From an uncultured Bacteroides sp. (GTDB lineage Bacteria; Bacteroidota; Bacteroidia; Bacteroidales; Bacteroidaceae), in NCBI GenBank assembly GCA_902472795.1, contig CABROZ010000006.1, forward strand, positions 1-40,743: a DNA stretch of 40,743 bases. The letters run 5' to 3'. Positions 1 through 7,833 of this stretch are shown one piece after another. Both the position numbers and the translations under genes were made by a program. Within the stretch, counting starts at the first letter, position 1; the number at the start of each line of letters is the position of its first letter. The notes below the pieces were generated by a model. It saw nothing but the letters and a program-made list of their open reading frames with translations. It made no database searches and was not told the DNA's origin.

Positions 1-17
1 ATTAAAAACTTAAAGTT

Positions 18-254
18 ATGTCTGAAATTGCATCAAGAGTAAAAGCGATTATCGTCGATAAATTAGGCGTTGAAGAATCAGAAGTTACTAACGAAGCTAG
101 CTTCACTAACGACCTGGGAGCAGACTCTCTTGACACTGTAGAACTTATCATGGAATTCGAGAAAGAATTCGGTATCTCTATCCCCGACGACCAAGCTGAG
201 AAGATTGCTACTGTCGGCGATGCTGTATCTTACATCGAAGAACACGCTAAGTAA
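18..254 (+). CDS. acpP: Acyl carrier protein
   Basis: A 78-residue acidic protein that carries growing acyl chains on a phosphopantetheine arm during type II fatty acid synthesis in the cytoplasm. The attachment motif [12 protein letters not shown] is present, with the modified serine at residue 37. Length and acidity match the AcpP family. It lies 23 bases upstream of fabF, in the common acpP-fabF order, so the two are almost certainly co-transcribed. The promoter must lie at or before the left edge, since only 17 bases precede the start codon. Identification is secure. Confidence 0.98.
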   Translation: MSEIASRVKAIIVDKLGVEESEVTNEASFTNDLGADSLDTVELIMEFEKEFGISIPDDQAEKIATVGDAVSYIEEHAK

Positions 255-277
255 TTTTAATCCGTTCATTTCTTAGT

Positions 278-1543
278 ATGGAATTAAAAAGAGTTGTAGT
301 AACAGGTCTCGGCGCCATTACTCCCATTGGCAACAACGTCCAGGAATTCTGGGACAACCTTGTGAATGGGGTTAGTGGAGCTGGACCTATTACTCATTTC
401 GACGCATCCCTTTTCAAGACCCAATTTGCATGCGAAGTGAAGAACTTCAATGCAAACGACTATATCGACCGCAAGGAAGCCCGCAAAATGGACTTATACA
501 CACAATATGCCATCGCTGTAGCCAAACAAGCCGTAGGCGACTCCGGTCTTGATGTCGAAAATGAGGATTTAAACAGAATCGGCGTCATCTTTGGTGCCGG
601 TATCGGTGGAATCCGTACCTTCGAAGAAGAAGCAGGCAACTATGCCATCAACGGCAAGGAAATGGGTCCTAAGTTCAATCCGTTCTTCATCCCCAAGATG
701 ATTTCGGACATCGCTGCCGGACAAATTTCTATCCTGTACGGTTTCCATGGTCCCAACTACGCAACCTGCTCAGCATGTGCTACCTCTACTAACGCCATAG
801 CCGATGCATTCAACCTCATCCGTCTGGGTAAGGCCAATGCCATCGTAACCGGAGGTTCCGAAGCTGCCATCGCCGCTTGCGGTGTAGGCGGATTCAACGC
901 CATGCATGCATTATCCACGCGTAACGATTCGCCCGAAACAGCCTCACGTCCCTTCAGCGCAAGCCGCGACGGTTTCGTAATGGGTGAAGGCGGCGGCTGT
1001 CTGGTTCTCGAAGAACTGGAACACGCCAAGGCACGCGGCGCTAAAATATATGCAGAAGTAGCCGGCGTAGGAATGTCTGCCGATGCTCACCACCTCACAG
1101 CTTCCCACCCCGAAGGCCTGGGAGCCAAGCTCGTGATGAGAAACGCATTGGAAGATGCAGGCATGCAGCCTGAAGAAGTAGATTACATCAACGTACACGG
1201 TACTTCGACTCCCGTGGGAGACATCTCGGAAGTGAAAGCTATCCAGGAAGTATTCGGAAAACATGCTTACGAGCTGAACATCAGCTCTACCAAGTCAATG
1301 ACAGGACACCTGCTGGGTGCTGCCGGAGCGGTAGAATCCATCGCAAGTATTCTGGCCATCAAGAACGGCATCGTTCCCCCGACCATCAACCACGAAGAAG
1401 GAGACAATGACGAAAACATCGACTATGACCTGAACTTCACCTTCAACAAAGCACAGAAGCGCGAAGTAAACGTTGCCTTGTCCAACACATTCGGATTCGG
1501 CGGTCATAACGCATGCGTCATCTTCAAGAAGTACGCAGAATAA
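278..1543 (+). CDS. fabF: 3-oxoacyl-[acyl-carrier-protein] synthase II
   Basis: Beta-ketoacyl-ACP synthase II (421 aa), which condenses malonyl-ACP with acyl-ACP in fatty acid elongation. The condensing-enzyme triad is visible: nucleophile Cys167 in SACATS, His in NVHGTSTP and His in TGHLLGAAGA. The glycine-rich tail NTFGFGGHNA is the usual KAS signature. Length is normal for FabF. It sits between acpP and rnc, with a 9-base gap to rnc, so the three form a compact operon. Nothing looks truncated. Confidence 0.98.
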   Translation: MELKRVVVTGLGAITPIGNNVQEFWDNLVNGVSGAGPITHFDASLFKTQFACEVKNFNANDYIDRKEARKMDLYTQYAIAVAKQAVGDSGLDVENEDLNRIGVIFGAGIGGIRTFEEEAGNYAINGKEMGPKFNPFFIPKMISDIAAGQISILYGFHGPNYATCSACATSTNAIADAFNLIRLGKANAIVTGGSEAAIAACGVGGFNAMHALSTRNDSPETASRPFSASRDGFVMGEGGGCLVLEELEHAKARGAKIYAEVAGVGMSADAHHLTASHPEGLGAKLVMRNALEDAGMQPEEVDYINVHGTSTPVGDISEVKAIQEVFGKHAYELNISSTKSMTGHLLGAAGAVESIASILAIKNGIVPPTINHEEGDNDENIDYDLNFTFNKAQKREVNVALSNTFGFGGHNACVIFKKYAE

Positions 1544-1552
1544 TTCAGCATC

Positions 1553-2530
1553 GTGTTACGCAATCAAATAGACAAGATAAGGCTCCTGTTTCACAAAGAC
1601 AGGAAGTCTTATCTTTGTTTTTATAAGATACTGGGCTTCTACCCGCGCAACATACAAATTTACCAGCAGGCACTGCTGCACAAATCCACCTCCCTGCGTT
1701 CCGAAAAAGGCCGTCCCCTGAACAACGAACGGCTGGAATTTCTCGGCGACGCCATCCTCGACGCCATCGTAGGCGACATCGTCTACCGTCATTTCGAAGG
1801 GAAACGCGAAGGTTTCCTGACCAATACCCGCTCCAAAATCGTACAGCGCGAAACACTGAACAAGCTGGCCGTAGACATCGGACTGGACAAACTTGTAAAA
1901 TCGTCCACCCGCTCGTCGTCGCACAACAGCTACATGTACGGCAATGCTTTCGAAGCCTTCATCGGTGCCATATACATCGACCAGGGTTACGACCGCTGCA
2001 AGCAGTTCATGGAGAAGAAGATATTCAAGAGCTACATCGACCTGGACAAGATGTCGCGCAAAGAAGTCAACTTCAAGTCCAAGCTCATCGAGTGGAGCCA
2101 GAAAAACAAACTGGAAGTATCTTTCGAACTCATCGAACAGCTTTTGGACAAGGACTACAATCCTATGTTCCATACCGAAGTCCGCATTCTGGGGCTTTCG
2201 GCCGGAAAAGGTACAGGCTATTCGAAAAAAGAATCGCAGCAAAACGCTGCACAAATGGCTCTGAAGAAACTGAAGAGCGACCCGCAGTTCATGGAAAGCC
2301 TCGAAGCACTCAAAGCGCAAGCCACTGCCGCTGCAACCCAAGCCGCCGAAGAGTCTCAAGCAACCGAAGCCGAACCGGCACAAGCGGACAGCATCGCTCC
2401 TACAGCCGAACCGCTTGCCGTCATCGAGACTGCAATAACCGTCGAAGCCGAAATCGACGCATCTGCTCCGGAAACGACAGACAACCTGCTGACGGAATCG
2501 TCCGACGACACTCCCGCCTCTAAAGCATGA
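1553..2530 (+). CDS. rnc: Ribonuclease III with long Ala/Glu-rich tail
   Basis: Double-strand-specific endoribonuclease for rRNA and mRNA processing. The RNase III signature NERLEFLGDAILD with its acidic metal-binding residues lies in the first third. A double-stranded RNA-binding domain follows (about residues 175-245, ending in KKESQQNAAQMALKKL). The start is GTG at 1553, nine bases after fabF stops. At 325 aa it is about 90-100 residues longer than E. coli RNase III (226 aa). The excess is mainly a low-complexity Ala/Glu/Thr/Ser tail after residue 250, plus an N-terminal segment of about 30 residues before the catalytic domain. The tail is probably disordered; its role is unknown. The gene converges on pfkA. 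Confidence 0.96.
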   Translation: MLRNQIDKIRLLFHKDRKSYLCFYKILGFYPRNIQIYQQALLHKSTSLRSEKGRPLNNERLEFLGDAILDAIVGDIVYRHFEGKREGFLTNTRSKIVQRETLNKLAVDIGLDKLVKSSTRSSSHNSYMYGNAFEAFIGAIYIDQGYDRCKQFMEKKIFKSYIDLDKMSRKEVNFKSKLIEWSQKNKLEVSFELIEQLLDKDYNPMFHTEVRILGLSAGKGTGYSKKESQQNAAQMALKKLKSDPQFMESLEALKAQATAAATQAAEESQATEAEPAQADSIAPTAEPLAVIETAITVEAEIDASAPETTDNLLTESSDDTPASKA

Positions 2531-2591
2531 AACGAGACCATAGGCCCCGCTCCACTTCCATTATACTCAAGTTTCAGGTAGTTTTCCTGCT

Positions 2592-3602
2592 TTATCCGAA
2601 GCAGACCCCCATCCGTCTGCCTTGCACCACCAGGTCGTGGTCTTCGGTCACCAGCTTCAGCTTGCCGGCTATCTCGTCCAGCGGTACCGACGATATTTCG
2701 TTGCCTTTCAGCGTTATCATGCGTCCGAACTGGCCGTTGGCTATCAGTTCCGTGGCATGGCCTCCCATGCGGGTGGACAGGTTGCGGTCGAACGGTGTGG
2801 GCGACCCTCCCCGCTGTATGTAGCCCAGCACGGTTTCGCGCGTCTCGATGCCCGTCTCGTATTCAATTTCCTGGGCGATGTATTCGCCTGCCCGCTTGCG
2901 TCCGTCCGTCTGAATGCCTTCGGCCACCACCACAATCGAGTATGGCTTTCCCTTTTTCAGCCGGTTCAGAATCGTATCGCCCACATTATGGATGCTGTAC
3001 GGTATCTCGGGTATCAGAATGACATCGCCGCCTCCTGCCATGCCCGAATAGAGGGCAATCCAGCCGGCTCTGTGCCCCATTACTTCGATCACCATCACGC
3101 GCTTGTGCGAACTGGCCGTGGAGTGCAGGCGGTCGATGGCATCGGTGGCTATGCTGACGGCCGAGTCGAAGCCGAACGAGAAGTCGGTTCCCCAGATGTC
3201 GTTGTCGATGGTCTTGGGCACGGAGACGATGTTCAGTCCCATTTCCGCCAACTTGGCGGCCGTCTTCTGCGTGCCGTTTCCTCCGATGCAGACCAGGCAG
3301 TCCAGTCCCAGTTCGTTGACATTCTGCCGAATCAGGGACGGCTTGTCCACGTCGGAGATAATGCCGCCACGCTTGAAAGGCTTTTCGCGCGAAGTGCCCA
3401 GCATGGTACCGCCCAAATTGAGCAACCCCGACAGCGACTTTTCCGTCAGCGTTTCCACGTCTTTGGTCAGCAGGCCCTGAAAGCCGCTGTGAATACCGAT
3501 TACTTCCATTGCATAGTGATTGATGGCTGTTTTGCATACACCGCGAATCGTGGCATTGATGCCGGGACAGTCGCCTCCAGAGGTCAGAATACCTATTCTC
3601 AT
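2592..3602 (-). CDS. pfkA: 6-phosphofructokinase (PFK family)
   Basis: Phosphorylates fructose 6-phosphate to fructose 1,6-bisphosphate in glycolysis. At 336 aa it fits the PfkA family. The N-terminal nucleotide loop TSGGDCPGINA is present, as are the catalytic TIDND (base Asp133), the sugar-phosphate binding MGHRAG and the C-terminal IQRGGSPTPFDR. The phosphoryl-donor site reads GGNGT (Asn109) where ATP enzymes usually have GGDGT/S, and PKTIDND carries Lys130 where E. coli PfkA has Gly. The first is unusual; the second is typical of PPi-type and trypanosome-type PFKs. Donor preference (ATP or PPi) is therefore uncertain. It is transcribed toward rnc and is divergent from the GH3 gene. Confidence 0.93.
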   Translation of the reverse strand: MRIGILTSGGDCPGINATIRGVCKTAINHYAMEVIGIHSGFQGLLTKDVETLTEKSLSGLLNLGGTMLGTSREKPFKRGGIISDVDKPSLIRQNVNELGLDCLVCIGGNGTQKTAAKLAEMGLNIVSVPKTIDNDIWGTDFSFGFDSAVSIATDAIDRLHSTASSHKRVMVIEVMGHRAGWIALYSGMAGGGDVILIPEIPYSIHNVGDTILNRLKKGKPYSIVVVAEGIQTDGRKRAGEYIAQEIEYETGIETRETVLGYIQRGGSPTPFDRNLSTRMGGHATELIANGQFGRMITLKGNEISSVPLDEIAGKLKLVTEDHDLVVQGRRMGVCFG

Positions 3603-3644
3603 AACGTATTAGTTTAAATTACCTTTCTTTTCGTCTATATGGAC

Positions 3645-3653
3645 GTAAAGGTA
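3645..3653 (-). promoter_or_regulatory. Possible -7 box for pfkA
   Basis: On the minus strand this reads TACCTTTAC, close to the Bacteroidota -7 consensus TAnnTTTG but with A in the last core position. It lies 43 bases before the pfkA start. No -33 TTTG at proper spacing was seen. A small palindrome, GTC-TATATG-GAC, lies just beside it. Confidence 0.35.
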
Positions 3654-3695
3654 GAAAAAAAACAGAAAAAAGATAGAGATGCCGATAAATAAGAT

Positions 3696-3704
3696 TATTT
3701 TTGC
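3696..3704 (+). promoter_or_regulatory. -7 promoter box for GH3 gene
   Basis: TATTTTTGC is an exact match to the Bacteroidota TAnnTTTGC -7 element. It sits 29 bases before the ATG at 3734. A TTG in the same frame at 3701 lies inside this box and so would not be in the transcript; this supports the ATG at 3734. No clear -33 TTTG is visible. Confidence 0.6.
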
Positions 3705-3733
3705 GTCTTGAAAATCTGATCTTAACAAGAACG

Positions 3734-5245
3734 ATGAACATTACAAACTTTCTGAATAAAGTATATTTCACTCCTCGCTATAAAGAGATAGAACTCTACA
3801 CAAACCACGCCGAAGAGCTGCAGCAACGAGTGCTGCAACGTCTGTTGCACAAGGCTGCCGGCACCGAATGGGGGAAGAAATACGATTATGCTTCCATCCG
3901 TACTTACGAAGATTTCAAGAAAAGACTTCCCATACAGACTTACGAAGAGATAAAGCCCTACGTGGAACGACTGAGAGCCGGAGAACAGAACCTGCTCTGG
4001 CCAAGCGAAATACGCTGGTTTGCCAAGTCGTCGGGCACTACCAACGACAAGAGCAAGTTCCTGCCTGTCAGCCGCGAGTCGCTGAAAGACACGCACTACC
4101 GCGGAGGCATCGACGCCGTGGCGCTGTATCTGCACCAGAATCCCCAAAGCCGCTTCTTTACGGGGAAGGGACTGATACTGGGCGGAAGTCACGCACCCAA
4201 CCTGAATACCAACCATAGCCTCGTGGGCGACCTCTCGGCCATCCTGATGGAAAACCTCAACCCGTTAGTCAACTACATCCGTGTGCCGAGTAAGCAGACG
4301 GCACTGATGGAGCACTTCGAACCCAAAATGGAGGCCATCGCACGCGAAACCATCCATGCCAACGTCACCAACCTGTCCGGCGTCCCCTCGTGGATGCTGG
4401 TGCTCATCAAGCACATTTTAGAGAAGACGGGCAAGCAAAGCCTCGAAGAAGTGTGGCCCAACTTAGAAGTGTTCTTCCACGGCGGTGTGGCCTTCACGCC
4501 CTACCGCGAACAATACAAAGATGTCATCCGCAGCCCCCGCATGCACTATGTGGAGACTTACAACGCCTCCGAAGGTTACTTCGGCACCCAGAGCGACCCC
4601 GCCGACCCGTCACTGCTGCTGATGATAGACTACGGCGTCTTCTACGAGTTTATCCCCCTGGAAGACGTAGGCAAGGAACAGCCGCGCGTCTATAGCCTGA
4701 CGGAAATAGAACTGGGCAAGAACTACGCCATGGTCATCTCCACCTCGGCCGGACTTTGGCGCTACATGATAGGCGACACCGTGAAGTTCACGTCCAGAAA
4801 TCCTTATAAGTTTGTCATCACCGGCCGCACCAAACACTTCATCAATGCCTTTGGCGAGGAGCTCATCGTGGACAATGCCGAGAAAGGTCTGGCCCGTGCC
4901 TGTGCCGAGACGGGTGCCCGCATCACCGACTACTCCGCCGCACCGGTCTTCATGGACGAACACGCCAAGTGCCGTCACCAGTGGCTCATCGAGTTTGCCC
5001 AGATGCCGGACAGTCTGGAGAAGTTTGCCCGCATCTTAGACGACACGCTGAAAGAAGTCAACTCCGACTACGAAGCCAAACGCCAGAACGACCTGGCCCT
5101 GCAACCGCTGGAAGTCATCGTGGCCCGTCAAGGCCTCTTCCACGACTGGCTGGACCAGAAAGGCAAGCTGGGCGGACAGCACAAGATTCCCCGCCTGAGC
5201 AATACACGCGAGTATATGGAGGAGATGCTGAAGCTGAACCGATAG
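3734..5245 (+). CDS. GH3 auxin-responsive-promoter family protein (ANL-type acyl-amido synthetase)
   Basis: A 503-residue member of the GH3 family, named after plant enzymes that adenylate carboxylic acids and join them to amino acids. Visible motifs are the phosphate-binding loop SSGTTNDKSKFLPVS, the acceptor and adenine region ETYNASEGYFGTQ, and the hinge region ITGRTKHFINAFGEEL that begins the mobile C-terminal domain. These match the ANL adenylating superfamily, so ATP-dependent acyl-adenylate formation is likely. The substrate in gut bacteria is not known. The ATG at 3734 is chosen because the -7 box lies just upstream. It is followed 59 bases later by a beta-barrel lipoprotein gene. Confidence 0.88.
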   Translation: MNITNFLNKVYFTPRYKEIELYTNHAEELQQRVLQRLLHKAAGTEWGKKYDYASIRTYEDFKKRLPIQTYEEIKPYVERLRAGEQNLLWPSEIRWFAKSSGTTNDKSKFLPVSRESLKDTHYRGGIDAVALYLHQNPQSRFFTGKGLILGGSHAPNLNTNHSLVGDLSAILMENLNPLVNYIRVPSKQTALMEHFEPKMEAIARETIHANVTNLSGVPSWMLVLIKHILEKTGKQSLEEVWPNLEVFFHGGVAFTPYREQYKDVIRSPRMHYVETYNASEGYFGTQSDPADPSLLLMIDYGVFYEFIPLEDVGKEQPRVYSLTEIELGKNYAMVISTSAGLWRYMIGDTVKFTSRNPYKFVITGRTKHFINAFGEELIVDNAEKGLARACAETGARITDYSAAPVFMDEHAKCRHQWLIEFAQMPDSLEKFARILDDTLKEVNSDYEAKRQNDLALQPLEVIVARQGLFHDWLDQKGKLGGQHKIPRLSNTREYMEEMLKLNR

Positions 5246-5304
5246 ATAGCCCAACCGTCTGCCACCGACAGACAAACTGACAAAAAAATTTAAACATACG
5301 ATAC

Positions 5305-6246
5305 ATGATGAAGAAGCTATTGTTTCTTTTACCGATTCTGCTGAGCGCTTGCGCTCCCAAAGTGATTACCGACATAGCCAACCCACAGCAACCCCGCGTC
5401 GCCGCCGAAGAGGTACGGCTATACGAGGTAGAGGAAGCTGTGCCGCAGACAGCGCAACTCATTGGCCACGTAAAGGTGGCGGATAACGGCCTGACCACCC
5501 GCTGCAGTTACGAGCAAGTAGTGGCTCTTGCCAAAGAAGAAACAGCCCAAAACGGTGGCAACGCACTGGCCTTGACCAGGCACAAGAAACCTTCGGTGTG
5601 GAGCAGCTGCCACCAGATAGCGGGCAATATGCTTTGGATTGACAACTTCGATGTACAGACAGTCCCCGCAAAGAACCTGCCCGCCACAACCAGCACCGAC
5701 AGCTGTCCATGCGAGGAGCAGTCAGCCTTCCAACACCATACGTTCTATGCCAACATGGGCTATGCCTTTATCACCAGCAAGTTCTATCTGCCGCAAGGAG
5801 CCACCGGTCATCCCAAGAATGGCTTAGACTGGCAACTGGGATACGACTGGATGTCAAAATCGGGATTCGGTGCGGGACTGATGTATGCCGGCTACCGTTC
5901 TTCTTTCACATACACCGGCACGGACTATAAAATAGGCCTCACTTACGTTGCACCGCAGTTTGTCATGAGGCAGCAGAGCGGACGATGGTCGTTTGAAGAA
6001 AAAGCGGGCATCGGCTATTTCAACTACAAAGAATCGGCAAACGCCGAAAGCGCCTCGTCAGCAGGTGTAGGCTATAACTTCCTGCTGGGCGCGGAATACG
6101 CCTTGTCCAAGCATATCGGCATCGGAGGCAATATAGGGTATATTGCAAGTTCCCTATCCGAACAGGCAGGTGCCGCCCAGTCCGAGGATGATAGTTCCGG
6201 CATCTTCCGCCTGCACTTCAACGCAGGGGTGCGCTTCCATTTCTAA
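5305..6246 (+). CDS. Outer-membrane beta-barrel protein with lipoprotein N-terminus
   Basis: A 313-residue envelope protein. It starts with a short signal peptide ending in a lipobox (LLSAC), so the mature N-terminus is probably a lipidated Cys. Residues about 20-115 form a small globular domain that resembles DUF4156-like lipoproteins (LIGHVKV...NGGNALAL). From about residue 140 the sequence alternates aromatic and small residues, as in an outer-membrane barrel (YANMGYAFIT, WQLGYDW, FRLHFNAGVRFHF), and ends in Phe, as OMPs usually do. The function is unknown. A second ATG lies at 5308. It may be co-transcribed with the GH3 gene. Confidence 0.75.
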   Translation: MMKKLLFLLPILLSACAPKVITDIANPQQPRVAAEEVRLYEVEEAVPQTAQLIGHVKVADNGLTTRCSYEQVVALAKEETAQNGGNALALTRHKKPSVWSSCHQIAGNMLWIDNFDVQTVPAKNLPATTSTDSCPCEEQSAFQHHTFYANMGYAFITSKFYLPQGATGHPKNGLDWQLGYDWMSKSGFGAGLMYAGYRSSFTYTGTDYKIGLTYVAPQFVMRQQSGRWSFEEKAGIGYFNYKESANAESASSAGVGYNFLLGAEYALSKHIGIGGNIGYIASSLSEQAGAAQSEDDSSGIFRLHFNAGVRFHF

Positions 6247-6319
6247 CAGACCAACATGCCTGCCACAGCTGTCTTGCGACGCAATCCGCAGTCGTCAGTG
6301 CCCGGCTGTGCCTATTCTT

Positions 6320-7354
6320 CTATACAATAATCCCCCCGCCCAGCAGCAACCCCTCGGCATCGTAAAAGGCAGCTGCCTGCCCCGAGGCAATGGCTTCGAG
6401 CGGCTCCAGCAAATCGACACGAAGCAGACCTCCATCGGCTGCCGACACCCGCTTGCGGTAGCGTATCTTCACAATGACCTCCGCGCCGCCCGTCACACGG
6501 GCCTCGTCCACGAGGTTCCAGTTCTTCAGCAGCATCTTCGTCCGATAGAGCGAGGCGAGTGGTGCCAGCACCACTTCGTTCCGTTCGCGGCGTATTTCCT
6601 TCACGTAAACCGCGCGGTTCAGGTGGATGCCCAATCCGCGCCGCTGGCCGACGGTGTAGAAGGGATAGCCCTCGTGCCACCCTAAGAAATCGCCCTTTTC
6701 ATCGAGAAACCGTCCCCGTCCGGGCAAAGCTGAGGCGGGCAGTTCGCGCCACAGGAAGGCACGGTAGTCGCCCGGGCAGAAGCAGACGCCCAGACTGTCC
6801 TTCTTTTCCGCCACACGCCCGAAGCCCCGGCGGGCGGCATAGGCACGGGCTTCGGCTTTCGTCAGGTCGCCCATGGGCAGAAGCATGCGCCGCAGGATGT
6901 CCTGCTTCAGCCCCCAGAGGAAGAAAGACTGGTCCTTGTCGGGGTCGGCGGCAGGGGCGAGGTAGAACTTCCCCTCGCGGCAGACCTTGCGCACATAGTG
7001 ACCCGTGGCGATGTAAGGGATGCCCATCCCGTCGGCCATCTGTGCCAGCAGGGGCCACTTCAGCAGGTTGTTGCACAGAGTGCAGGGCACAGGGGTGCGG
7101 GCCGCCAAATACTCGTCGGTGAAGTAGCGGACAATGCGGCGGCGGAACTCGTCGCGCACGTCGCACACGCAATGGCGGATACCCAGCCGGGCGGCAAGTT
7201 GACGGGCATCGTCCAAGTGCGCTTCGCCGCCCTCCGCCTCGTAGAAGCGGAAGGTCACCCCGACTACCTCGTAGCCCGCCTCCTGCAGGAGCATGGCGGC
7301 CACGGAGCTATCCGTCCCGCCACTCATACCCAGTAATACTTGTTCCTTCATCAT
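6320..7354 (-). CDS. mnmA: tRNA-specific 2-thiouridylase
   Basis: MnmA makes the 2-thiouridine at wobble position 34 of Lys, Glu and Gln tRNAs. The PP-loop [14 protein letters not shown] is at the N-terminus, a candidate catalytic Cys lies in [13 protein letters not shown], and the second conserved Cys lies in [13 protein letters not shown]. The C-terminal beta-barrel domain begins around [12 protein letters not shown]. Length (about 344 aa) is normal. Possible starts are 7351, 7354 and 7381; only the last has a GAGGAG six bases before it. The frame is open back to 7813, but that extension is repeat DNA and is not part of the family. The sequence resembles a Bacteroides-type MnmA paralog (SGGTDSS rather than SGGVDSS). 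Confidence 0.93.
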   Translation of the reverse strand: MMKEQVLLGMSGGTDSSVAAMLLQEAGYEVVGVTFRFYEAEGGEAHLDDARQLAARLGIRHCVCDVRDEFRRRIVRYFTDEYLAARTPVPCTLCNNLLKWPLLAQMADGMGIPYIATGHYVRKVCREGKFYLAPAADPDKDQSFFLWGLKQDILRRMLLPMGDLTKAEARAYAARRGFGRVAEKKDSLGVCFCPGDYRAFLWRELPASALPGRGRFLDEKGDFLGWHEGYPFYTVGQRRGLGIHLNRAVYVKEIRRERNEVVLAPLASLYRTKMLLKNWNLVDEARVTGGAEVIVKIRYRKRVSAADGGLLRVDLLEPLEAIASGQAAAFYDAEGLLLGGGIIV

Positions 7355-7383
7355 TCTATCGTTATTCAACGGTTGTTCCATCA

Positions 7384-7537
7384 AAAACTCCTCGGTTTTC
7401 TTGTCAAAACGCCTCGACTTTTCGGTCAAAACCCCACGGCTTTTCAGCCAAAACTCCACGGCTTTCCGGCCACAACACGGCGGGTTTTCAACCAAAACCC
7501 GACGATTCTTCAATGGCCATTGAACGGTTTTACATGA
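7384..7537. repeat. 22-bp tandem repeat array A
   Basis: Six clear units of exactly 22 bp start with AAAAC or ACAAC at 7384, 7406, 7428, 7450, 7472 and 7494. A seventh, degenerate unit at 7516 keeps only the CGGTTTT core in phase. The shared pattern is AAAAC, then a C-rich stretch, then CGGCTTTTC and GNC. The array begins three bases upstream of the outermost possible mnmA start (7381). There are no spacers, so it is not CRISPR. Confidence 0.85.
7509..7524. repeat. 16-bp perfect palindrome
   Basis: TTCAATGGCCATTGAA is identical to its reverse complement. It overlaps the end of array A in the divergent region between mnmA and the HAD phosphatase gene. It could be a dimer-binding site; no regulator is known. 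Confidence 0.7.
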
Positions 7538-7581
7538 ATCACTGATAATCAATACAATAGCATTCAACGAAAATCCGGCGC

Positions 7582-7669
7582 GAGCCGTGCAAGTGTTGCT
7601 CGTGAGCCACACAAGTGTCGCTCGTGAGCCGTGCAAGTGTCGCTCGCGAGCCGTGCAAGTGTCCCACAA
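7582..7669. repeat. 22-bp tandem repeat array B
   Basis: Four units of exactly 22 bp begin with GAGCC at 7582, 7604, 7626 and 7648. The unit starts GAGCCGTGCAAGTGTCGCTC and the first three are nearly identical. The last unit diverges after GTGTCC and runs into ACAAATG. The same family is found in inverted orientation at 40709-40743. Its sequence is unrelated to array A, but the period is the same. Confidence 0.88.
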
Positions 7670-7791
7670 ATGCCCTGCAAGCACCGCTTTCCGCAGCCCT
7701 GCGAAGGGCACCCGAGCGGACAAAGATACGACGCTTTTTCCATCCGGTGGCAAAAACGGCACACATTCCGTCGCCGTTCGCGAAAAAGCAT

Positions 7792-7800
7792 TACCTTTGC
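7792..7800 (+). promoter_or_regulatory. -7 promoter box for HAD phosphatase gene
   Basis: TACCTTTGC is an exact TAnnTTTGC match, 33 bases before the ATG at 7834. The downstream histidine kinase probably shares this promoter. No convincing -33 element was seen. Confidence 0.55.
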
Positions 7801-7833
7801 AGCCGAAAACCAATCCTTTTCAAATTCCGACAC

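Noticed and set aside
7382..7669. CRISPR array
   Set aside because: Units are contiguous 22-bp repeats with no unique spacers, and no cas genes are near.
7382..7813. In-frame N-terminal extension of MnmA by up to 144 residues
   Set aside because: The extension is translated repeat DNA (arrays A and B), has no family match, and the PP-loop motif begins right after the inner ATGs. The open frame is explained by few stop codons in these repeats.
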